Assembly (NCBI GenBank): GCA_003640385.1
Contig: RCAB01000032.1
Location: 1 to 64,000, forward strand
DNA length: 64,000 nt
Direction: 5' to 3'
DNA from: Setaria digitata
Lineage: Eukaryota; Nematoda; Chromadorea; Rhabditida; Setariidae
Part shown: piece after piece, positions 54,401-64,000 of the stretch
How positions within the stretch are numbered: position 1 is the stretch's first letter
Layout of the letters: each line of letters begins with the position of its first letter
The notes under the pieces: model-generated
Databases searched by the model: none
The model's input: only the letters and a program-made list of their open reading frames with translations
Told to the model about the DNA's origin: nothing
Position numbers and translations under genes: made by a program

Positions 54401-57400
54401 TATTTGAAGGGAAAGGGAACTCAGAACTCATACTTCCATGCTTTTCCATCAATGAAGAAATTTGCAAACTATGCAAGAATTGGAAGATGATAGTGGCCAT
54501 ATCTTTTGGATGATTGGTTAGTTGGTTCATTTACTCACTGAAGCAGCCGCAAAGTCGAAATTTATATTTTTAATTTGATACCTTTGACACAGGTAGTTTA
54601 GCTCCGTATTTAAAGGCATACGATGTGAAGTTAATTACAAGGTAAGTAGAATGTCTGATTAACGAATTGTCTGTTTGAATAAGTGCTACTGTTGTTGACG
54701 GCCAGCACAGTATTACCAGGACGAATGGATAATTACAGATATGATTGACCGTGTAATAATTATTAAAAGGGTATCGGTAGGTAGACAAATTTACACTACA
54801 CGTCTAAATTACTAAATTATTTCATAATAGGTGTAAGTAAGTAAAGAAGACTTAGATAGTAGTAATCAGACAGATATCAGGAATATTAGCAATTCATACC
54901 TAATTATTTACAATGAATTGGTGGAAGTGATTGATTGACCGTGTAAAACTGACAGAATTTGATATATTTCGGAAGTTCCACTTACGTTAAAAAATTTTTG
55001 AATTTAAAAAACAGTTAAATTTGAAAATGCAATGGTCGTAAATTTGGACACATCATAATTACTTAATGCTCCATTTTTCTATTTAAATTTGTTATTAAAT
55101 AAGTAAAATAAGTATTTATGCAGTCACTGAACAGATTTCTATTTCAACCGGAACAGGAAATAAACAAATTGCAGCAGAAATGATAGATTGCATGCCCAAA
55201 TGGTAATTAGCATAAGCATACAATCACTGTAAGTCTTTCCCAACGCATGATATTTCTTTTCAGTAGTAAAAGAAGACCAAATATTTAAAATTTAATTTTT
55301 GCTCTCACTAATATCATCATCATAACTGCTGTTAAGCTTACTAATATTCACTATATTGACTAGTTAATCCCTCATCTTTTATCGGTATTATGATGAACAT
55401 CATTTACCGTGATTATCATCACCGTCGAATAATATCGTCATCATTAAATTCAGCCAAATATGGCTCATTTTAAAACAACCAATCCATTTCATTTACAAAG
55501 AATAAAAAATGTCAAGGTCATCTCGTCATATAACCGGGCATGGAAAACATTCACTCTTTTCATACATCAAACTGGGTAATTGCTATAAAAATTGAATTTT
55601 AATTGGGAAGAAATTTAGACAGAAAAAGGCTTCTGAAAAATGTTACAATTCATCCATAATTTAATTTAATTTCAATTTTCAAGCAATTTTTTTTTTTCCT
55701 CTTCAGTAAGCCTTCTGAGTGATGCACCTGAAAAAAAAAAAAAAAAAAAAATGATTGATGTAGTTCTCCTTTCACATCATTTATTTTAAAAATCTAAAAA
55801 TTAGTTGATTGAAATTTGTTTGACTAAAGTGGATGATCGAATTTTTTACATTGTGACCCGAATCTGTGGAAATTTTTGAGGCATTCAAAAGCTGTGATAT
55901 ATTTCGAAGCTTCTATTACTCAGTTACACGGAACAGTCATCTATCTCTTCATTAAGCATTTCCCGATCACTGCTTCCCGTTAGATGTTGTCAATTAACTA
56001 GATCTGTCCTAATTAACTAATATCTTATCAGCTTTTACAAACAGTGCCAAAATGGAATGAAAGAGTGGTTGTGATGGTATGGTGGATGATGAATTCCTCG
56101 ATGATAACCTTGGTTGATTGAGTAAGATGAAAGAAAGGTCCCAGCATGATGTCCGAGCTAATAAATCATTTCACTACAGTACATCACGGACTACCTTACC
56201 AAGGACCTGTCATTCCTTCTGATCGCAATCTACAGCCAAGTTCATTCTTCCTCTTTTAAAAATCTACTCAGAGGTAACGGTGAATGGCGATCCAGTCATT
56301 CTGCAATGTTTCCTCCCTCATCTTATTGGTAATGATAATCTTCCAAATGACGCTAATCAATCTCATAGAGAGTTGAGATAATTAGAATTTGCCTGATTCC
56401 AACATTTGGCTATCGGTAGAGAAATCGATGAATTTTGGATAAATTTTCAATTTATTTCGTTATCCAGTTCCAAGATATTTACAATCTGTCTATCAAGAAT
56501 AACTTCTCCGGAATAGTCCATTCTCCTGCGATATTCATTTGTATCAAAATGTCACTCATTCTCTTCCATCTCAATAAAACATTCCCCTCTCACTATGGAG
56601 ATGTCAGAAAGTAAGATGAATGAATGGAACATTCAATATGAGGAACATTATTGGAAATCTTTTGCACTTTGAATAAAACTGGAAAAGGTGCATGTAAATT
56701 ATTGCACTGCCTAATTAATTAATTGTTGCAACATGAATGGATGGACGGTCGTTCTAGTCTATTATGGAAGTTTTCCTTCAGCGGCTTATTTTCTAGTTAT
56801 AACAAAAATTATCAAGAAATTTAGTAAATTTCATCAAAAATTTTATTTAGTAAAAAAAATTTTAAAGATTTTTCTTCCAAAAAAAAAATCTTTCTTCTCG
56901 AAGAAAGAATACACTTAAATTAATTTCAACACAAATTATTTTTAGATGGACGCTTGGGGAAGGATGTGAAGGAAAAGCAAAGGATCTATAAACGGAGTGG
57001 TTAGTATCATCAAGACGATATATAGGTTAGAAGGGGAAAGAGAATCTAATTTCAGGCAATTGTTGTTCCAGCAATCAACCAAGGAAAAAAGCCTACTTTC
57101 TACTAAATAAAGCTAGCAAAGAGATAAATAGGGTGCTATAATGGCTCAATATATTCATCCTAAAGATTTTCAAAAAAAAAAAAGAAAAAAAAAAGGAAAA
57201 GAAAAAATGAGCATAATTTGGATATCATTTAAAAAGCTTCAATGAGATCAGGTAATACTGCAAATGGTACAACAAATTTTAACTCTCTGCGGAGTCTTTT
57301 ACCGAAGAGAAAAAATTGAATGTTTCTTGAATATTGAGTTTTCTTCCTTTTAAAAAATCTCAATAATTCCATTTTACATTCTCATTGATTTTCAGAATAA

Positions 57401-60400
57401 ACCGAAAATGAATGGAACTTCAGATTATTAATTTCATTGTATTTCTGTCGTAGTAAATAAATTGCAATGGGACAGTGCAATCATCAGCTCGTAACTGAGA
57501 AGGAAAGCTTTGCTCATTTACAGCCAAGAGTTAATTATTTCCGTTTCTGCATATAATTTGATATACTCTTTTGAAGTTCTCTCTCATTTTCCTATTTAAA
57601 TAAAAATTTGGAACGCGTTGCTTCCGTCCTCATCATTTAACAATTTGCTAAAAATACGGGTTAATTTCCTCGCATGTGTTCGACCAAACAATTGAATAGG
57701 AAGCTAAAAAATTTTCAAATTTCAGGAATGTTCCGAAAATAATGATGAAAAAGTCAAAATGAGTCAGAATGCCATCATCTAATTTAATTTATCTTATTTC
57801 CATTTCATTTAGTGAATTGCGTACTATCGATTTCTTCTGTCTATGAATCTTCTGAGGAAATATTCATCTTTCTTTCTGTGCAATTTAAATGGCTCTTCAT
57901 AAGTTATTATTATTTTACCCGGAAATTTAACTTTACTAATGAGAATTGGTAACATAGCAAAACGATTGCAGAAAGTAATGATGAAGACAAGAGTGTGGAA
58001 TCCTTATTTCACAAAATGCGAAGCTGATGATGAGCTGAAAAAGCCAAGCCTTACAAGCTAAAGACCACTCCGGAAGAAAATTTCCGAGCCTTCAACAAAT
58101 TTGCACACCCATTTATAGTTAAAGATAAGGAAATAGAGAGAAGGAAGAGAAAATTTTAAGAAATAATTTGGAACGGAATGTGGAATTTCTTTTTCCCTAA
58201 AATCCATCCTTTCTTGATAATGTGAGCATAATAAGTTATTTATTTTTATGCTGTTTGAGAAATTCGAATTTTTTTTTTTCAAGTTAAGCACAATTGAAAA
58301 TCATGTTTAATGAGCAGCACTCTTTTTTTTTTTATCGACAAAGAGAAGGATCTTCATCAATAAATGGACCGGAAGTTAATACCAGAAAAAAAACTCTGAA
58401 TAAGAAAACGATACATTTTTACAAATCTTAGTCGCGATTTTAAAAAGATTATAATTTTTTTTTTTTTTTTTTTTTTAAGGATAACTTTCGTCCAATTCAT
58501 GAAGATCATTTTTCAGGCTTTTCCTGAATCCACCGATACTCTCATCATTAACTTTCTAGAAATTTGCAGCTTTGGTTCATCCCAGGCACATCAAATTCTC
58601 GGTTCATTGAACACGAAAAAGATAATGCAAAAAGCTGTTTGAATGACTTGCTAGAAGGTTACCACAGAAAAAACATCTGCCTTTACTGATCCTTGTTTAT
58701 TTAAACTGTATCATTGCTTAATCTTAAACAACTCAACAAATTTTCATCATTCTACCGTGAATAATGTAATACACCAAAAAAAAAAAAAAAAAAAATGACG
58801 AACCAAATTAAAGATTGAAAATTCAGATCTTATTTATTAATATAAAGAGCATTTCGCCTCAGTTAATTCATATACAAAATGTGGAAATTAAGGCAATATT
58901 TCTCTGTCTAAATTAAGCAGAATACAATCCATCTACTCCCATTTTCGGAACTTCTAAACAAAAATTAATGATGCCAAATAAATCTTAATTACTTCTCAAA
59001 ATTTGTCACAATTATGCAAAAAAAAAAAAAAGAAAAAAAAATAATAAATTTTCAAAACTTCAGAATATGTCAATTGCGAAAAATACTAATACCATTTGAA
59101 AATTTCTAACTTCAGCTAATTGCTTGAGGAGATAAGACTGCTATTAACAAATTAAAATTGACAACGAGGATGTAATCCATAATGTGTAACTAGGGTCTTC
59201 TAATTCATTATGGGTCACTTCAATGATTATCCCTTCGAAAATTAACAAATATTCTGTGGCTCAAGGAAAATAGTTGAATAATAAAAACGATATGTTGTGA
59301 TATATTTGCAAATGAACAGGCATGAATGAATCTGAAGAACTGTAAATAAAAGGGAGGAAGGAAGGAATCATAAGGGTACCATATGGTTGAATCTATCATT
59401 CCTGCAATATATACCATCCATCCTTTCAAGAAATGACAAGCAAACAGTTATCTATCTCATTGATATCATTTTTTTTTTAAATACAAAAAAGCATTTTATT
59501 GGCAAAAAAGAAAAGATCTTTTCGGGACTTTCCTTTCTCTTTCTTTCGCAAAATTAGGAAGGGAAAGAAGGAGAGAGAGAAAGAGAAAAAAAAAAGAAAT
59601 TTTCACAACTAGAAATCAGTTTTGTGCAAAAATAAACAAATATTCTTTTCAGTTTGTCATCCTTGTCTATACTGTAAGCTAAGGGTCAACTTTTTATAAT
59701 ATAGTCTCGAAAAGAAAGAATTTCACCTGATGCGAATGAAATTTTAAGATATTTTATGTATTTAAAAGACAAATGCACTGAGAGTTGCCAAATTTGTGAA
59801 AAGTAAGTAAACAAAGGAATAAAATCATTCATCGCACAAATGAAATGTGGTAGCTGACGGCTTAATTATCCATAGACTATTTTAAAACTTGATCAAATAA
59901 TTTGACTTCTCATTTAACTCATACTTTTGCATTCTTTGTAAAAATTTTAATTTTGATGATCTGGTTTTAAGTTGAATTCTATCTTTTAGCTACCCCTACG
60001 ACAGTCATTTTTACGTGCACAAACATTCATAGAGGAATTGCTTGCTTATTCGGCAATTTTAATATCCTCATATCCCCCAATACCCATATCCATCTTATAA
60101 GTAGTATTTTTAAGAAAAGCTTTTGCAGTAAAATTAGCGCTCAAATTGACATAAATTTGTAATCCAATTATTGAATTATTGTTAATCGAGTTCCATGATT
60201 GTTGATATGAGGGCAGTGAATGAAACAAGCAGTAGGAGTGCAGCGAAGAGAGTGCAGAAGGAGAAGAAACACACGTTACAACAGCAAAGCAAAAATTCTT
60301 TTTTTTTTGCTAAAGATAAATTTGGCGAGGAATAGAAGGAAATTAAAAGAGACAAGGGAGATGAAAAGGAAAGGAGAAGTAGAACTTATTCAAAATTAGT

Positions 60401-61887
60401 GCTTCAACAAGGAGCCTATACTTCTCCCAAAAGAGGAAGCAAGGTTATAAGACAATTGAACCTTCTATTCCGTGTTTCGTAGATTTAAATCTAATTTTAA
60501 TTGCAAAATTAGCGGTCTAGTTTGTGAAATTATCAGCAAATCAAAAATAGTCGACGAATCTTCCAAAAGCTTAGGCTTATCATCTTCGTTCAAAGTGGAT
60601 CTCAATGGAGGACAAAAAATTCGAACTTCTAACGTCGGATCAAATGGATAAAATGAGATAGTCGCAAACTACCATACTGTCAATGAAACTTTTTCGATTA
60701 AACTGGAAACGGAAGAAAAAACAATTTGGAAATATTTTACAAGCCCTCTAACGACAACGTAAGTTTTGAATCGCAGCAAACTGAAGTAAATGTAGACAAC
60801 ATTTCGACTATTGCCTGGACAGGTGACTACGAACGATATAAAGAAAATAATTCAATTTAAAGCCAACCAATTTTTTTTCTCCATTCCTTTCAAGAAATTT
60901 AATTTTCAAAAGATAATTTTTACTGTTCAAAAGTCGCCAAAAACACAAAAAGAGTTTTATAAAAGTCTTTTATTTTCTAAGTTAGTGCTCAGGATTATTT
61001 TAGAGCTCAAATATTTTAGTCTTAATTTCATTTGATTTTAAAATACTTGTTTACATGTACTTCATTTAACTTTGCCTTCAAGACCTATCTTTAAACAGGA
61101 AAACAATCAACTGCAAATCGAAAGGAACATCAAAATATGTGTCCCTCAAATTGAGCAGTATCAGTATACATACAGAAGCAGATGTCAGAAAGTTCCATAA
61201 CGGAAAATCAACACATCTGCAGAAATTTGAGAAGTACCATACTTTCCCCTCTCGACTTAGTCATAAAAATCCCAGGTGGTGTTCAAACCATAATTAGTCA
61301 GGTAGGAAGTCATTATAATTTGTTCACTATTTACCTAACTTAGGCATAATTAGAAGTCCTCAAAAACATTATTTCTACACTAATCGCTGTTGAGAAGCTA
61401 GTAAACACGAGATAGTTTGCCCTGAAGAGGCGAATCAATGAATAAATCCACAAACAAACCAAACAGAACAAGATAAATAAATGAAGTTGCACCCCTTAAG
61501 GGCATCTGAAACAGTACTGCTTTCAGCAAAGTAACATACTGAGGAAAAAAACTGAAACTTGAAACTAAAAAAAAAAAAAGAAGAATTTATTTCTATCATG
61601 AAAGTAAACTGTCAAACTTTTAGTTTCGAACAAAAGGAAGTAGCATTTTTGGAAGTCACTAAAAAAATATTTCTTAAAATAATTCTTTGTCCCAGCTTAT
61701 CTAGAAATCGAACAAGTAAACACAGTATCATCATCTCTTGGCCTAATGTTCGCTTTGAAGTTATTAATTTCAGAACTTACATTTGATTTGTGCTGTTCCA
61801 GTAAATATCAGGAAGGCGTCGAGCATCAACAATACCATGATAACTGAATAGATCCAGTATCAAGGTAATGAGGAAATTTATTGGCAT
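45405..61887 (-). CDS. GPI-anchored ephrin
   Basis: Seven exons: 61887-61781, 52911-52791, 50957-50795, 48613-48521, 46837-46774, 46264-46227, 45490-45405. All junction phases agree, giving 223 residues. Ephrins are cell-surface ligands of Eph receptor tyrosine kinases, acting in epidermal and axon patterning. Seen: signal peptide in exon 1 followed by DIYWNSTNQ, matching the start of the ephrin receptor-binding domain; LLDRITIVCPQP; GVCQTPRQQ; VFRDFSPLPGALEFKPGHNYYFI; RSGGLCASEHMKIKFEI with the conserved late cysteine; a 38-nt micro-exon; and a C-terminal hydrophobic tail (LSISLTTIALLFLYFTATA) with no cytoplasmic part, which fits a GPI-attachment signal. Intron 1 is about 8.9 kb. No acceptor lies near the ATG. 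Part of exon 4 is duplicated in intron 3. Which of the nematode ephrins it corresponds to is not decided. Confidence 0.92.
47864..47881. repeat. (CAA)n microsatellite
   Basis: Six CAA units in the ephrin intron between exons 4 and 5. Confidence 0.8.
48514..48565 (-). repeat. Repeat copy A: functional end of ephrin exon 4
   Basis: A 52-bp sequence coding CASEHMKIKFEIQS plus the donor GGTAAAAG. A near-copy lies 171 bp to the right (48685-48736). Confidence 0.9.
48685..48736 (-). pseudogene. Repeat copy B: decayed duplicate of ephrin exon 4 end
   Basis: Matches copy A at 50 of 52 bases. One change swaps Lys for Arg; the other turns the splice donor GGTAAA into GATAAA. It lies in intron 3, upstream of the functional exon in gene order, and lacks the first half of that exon, so it is probably not used. 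Confidence 0.85.
51867..52029. repeat. 81-bp direct duplication flanking a single N
   Basis: Bases 51867-51947 and 51949-52029 are near-identical (acacagtg versus acacaatg) on either side of N at 51948. It lies in the ephrin intron between exons 2 and 3. Probably an unmerged contig overlap. Confidence 0.85.
52912..61780. other. First intron of the ephrin gene, 8.9 kb
   Basis: No nested gene was recognised on either strand. The intron contains an (AAAT)n repeat (53999-54027) and many A/T runs of 10-22 nt (55680, 55731, 57171, 58451, 58777, 59019). Short open frames here have low-complexity translations. Its size suggests room for regulatory elements, which I cannot identify by eye. Confidence 0.5.
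53999..54027. repeat. (AAAT)n microsatellite
   Basis: About seven AAAT units in ephrin intron 1. Confidence 0.85.
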
Positions 61888-63580
61888 GACGATAAGCAGT
61901 CATTGAAAGCATCCGAAATGGTCGCTTCTTTTTATCTTCTACATGAACAATTATTAAACAACAGTAATACTTACCCACCTTTATCAAATCATCAGAATTA
62001 TTTGAACCCTGAAATTAATGTATATATAGTACAACAGAAAATGAAAAAAAAAAAAACAAATTTAATAAATATCGGACAAGTAATTTAATCGAATATGTTC
62101 TTAACCTTCATAATTTATTTCAGATAAGAAATATTATGCATATTAGTCCAGTATGCTTTCTTTTTTGAAATTTGTAAATTTTAGAATTAGTAATAAAAAA
62201 AAATTTGCATTGCTTTAGACACTTTAGACACCTATTATCCAATTTAAACAAAAGTATTGTAGATATATTTAATTCCTAAATATAAAACATGAGAAAAAAT
62301 ATAACGGAAGCTAAAGAATAAAAAAATGAATAGCTTGTAGAAAGAAGATTGAAGGATGGTTTCATTTATACCCAAATCTCGACGGCAGATTATGGACTGT
62401 ATTCGTCCCGAAATAAATTTATCCATCATAATTATAAGATAGATTGAATGATTAACTCAACAATAAATGCCCACATTTTCAGCAAAGAGAAAATTTGCAA
62501 TTTCATCATTTGAAAAAATTACAAATTCAGAAACAATTCCAAACACATCTATCAGAATTGCTTTTTAAATAAGTTTTTCGAAAACTAATAAATGCATATT
62601 TCCTGCTCGAAAGATTAAAGTTTAGTCCTACTGCAGGTTTGTCAAGCCAACAAATAAAACTTTCTAATGGTTGACAAGCAAGAGGTGGGATATAATTTGT
62701 TCTGAATTTTAAGTCTTAACCAACTGCGATTCATGACCACTTTTGGAGGATAGATTCGAGCAACAGACAATCTTTTACCATTCATCTATTCATCACTACT
62801 AAATTTTCAAAAAAAAAAAAAAATTCCCCTATTGACTAAACTGAAGAAGAATTGCTAAAAGATTGAGATTGCTGGTGCTGCGAAATCAAGAATTATCACC
62901 CTTATCACATTTACTATCCTTAATTAAATATTATGCACATTTCCAAGCTGTAAAATTTCGATCAAAAAAATTATGCTATATCACGAGGAAGCAGTGACCC
63001 TTTATCAGAATTAATTACACTAATTCTGTGCAAAGTGACAGGAGGAAAAAGAAAAAGGCTCCTTTTTTGAATTTTAAAATATATGCTTGGAAGATGAATT
63101 TTGTTTGAAAATTTTCTGAATGCACATGACGAAGTGTTTTGAATAGAAATAAACCGACAGACTCTCTCTCTCATTCTTCCACTTATCGCTTTCATCCGCT
63201 CATCTCTTGCCTTTTCTTGCTCTATTGCTTACTTCAAATTTAATTAAATTCCATTATCTATTTTCATCTTAATCTCTTCACTCTTTTTTTTTTTTCTTTT
63301 TTTCTTCCGTTTCATGGCTGCCATGAAATACTGATGATATTTAGTGGAATTTTGCTAATTATTTTCTTTGATTCCTGAACTCTTTCCTAAAATTGAAGAC
63401 TTCAATAACGAAAAACGAACTACTCATCCGACCTCATACTAAGCATTCATTCTTTGCTCTCAAACCTTCCAAACCCATACATGTAAGACAACACTGACAG
63501 TAATCGTAGACGGAAACAGCGGAAGTAAACGTCGTCGCGTCAACGGCAGGAAAGTGATGATGGACGACGGACTGACGGAC
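61888..63580. other. Region upstream of ephrin exon 1, no gene seen
   Basis: Expected to contain the ephrin promoter or 5' UTR. No recognised exon; AT-rich. Confidence 0.45.
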
Positions 63581-63582
63581 AG

Positions 63583-63620
63583 ATGGATGGATGGACGGAC
63601 GGACGGACGGACGGACGGAC
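63583..63620. repeat. (GGAC)n tetranucleotide array
   Basis: Three GGAT-type units followed by about seven perfect GGAC units. Strikingly GC-rich against its surroundings. Confidence 0.9.
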
Positions 63621-63907
63621 GCCGCCTTCAAACAACTAAGGCGTGGCTTTCGCTTCTCTAGCGTGGACACGCCCTCGACGATTACTACTACTATCATAAT
63701 CATAATAATGACGACTATGATCGTTACTATCATCGTAACATAATCTTAATAATAATGATCATGTCGTTACTGTGATCGTTATTATTATTTATTTTTATTA
63801 TTATTAGTAATCATAGTTGTCCATTATAATTATAATTGTATTATTATTAGTTATAATTAATATTCATTAATGATTTTAAAAAATATTATGGCTACTTCTT
63901 TTTTGTC

Positions 63908-63926
63908 ATTATTATTATTATTATTN

Positions 63927-63960
<34 letters not shown>

Positions 63961-63969
63961 GTTATTATT
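63908..63969. repeat. (ATT)n microsatellite with one N (63926)
   Basis: About twenty ATT units with a single N, preceded by degenerate TTA/ATA-rich sequence from about 63680. The N probably reflects unresolved repeat length. Confidence 0.9.
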
Positions 63970-64000
63970 GTAAGTGCCAATAGATCTTAAACTTTATCAA

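Noticed and set aside
56733..56918. 61-codon plus-strand open frame in ephrin intron 1
   Set aside because: Lys/Phe-rich translation of AT-rich DNA with no splice or family support.

Overview
The window looks like a piece of a nematode nuclear genome. It is very AT-rich. Genes are split by many introns with GT...TTTCAG or TTTTAG borders, and several start codons sit 0-30 nt after a splice-acceptor-like sequence, as expected for spliced-leader trans-splicing. A parasitic clade III (filarial-type) nematode is my best guess from composition and intron style; no species was identified. The exon models below were built by hand. A model is trusted when each exon joins its neighbour in reading phase and the joined protein follows a known family.

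Left half, all on the minus strand: a protein ending in a CAP-Gly microtubule-binding domain (1080-2923, 5' end unresolved); a 26-exon TRPM-family cation channel of about 1470 residues with a C-terminal ADP-ribose-binding NUDT9-like (Nudix) domain (8179-17441); beta-sarcoglycan (19203-21780); and a protein with an acidic N-terminus, an RS domain, C2H2 fingers and two Nab2-type CCCH fingers (23446-26506). From 26.5 to 31 kb there are only weak, unresolved coding signals.

Right half: three plus-strand genes in a row, cullin-1 (30998-36637), a collagen-galactosyltransferase-like GT25 protein ending in KDEL (37855-40959) and an STK16-type kinase (41836-43732). They are followed by a convergent minus-strand gene for a GPI-anchored ephrin (45405-61887), which is spread over 16.5 kb because of very long introns. 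The last 2 kb is microsatellite-rich sequence with no gene seen.

The genes belong to unrelated pathways: ion channel and cell signalling, muscle membrane complex, RNA processing, ubiquitin ligase scaffold, secretory-pathway glycosylation, secretory-pathway kinase and axon or epidermal guidance. The most interesting items are the TRPM2-like chanzyme layout with a decayed Nudix box and unusual pore, an RS/C2H2/Nab2-finger protein, a partially duplicated ephrin exon whose copy has lost its donor site, a GC-AG intron in cul-1, a GT25 protein lacking half of its first DXD motif, and three single-N junctions flanked by near-identical 80-105 bp copies that look like assembly artefacts.
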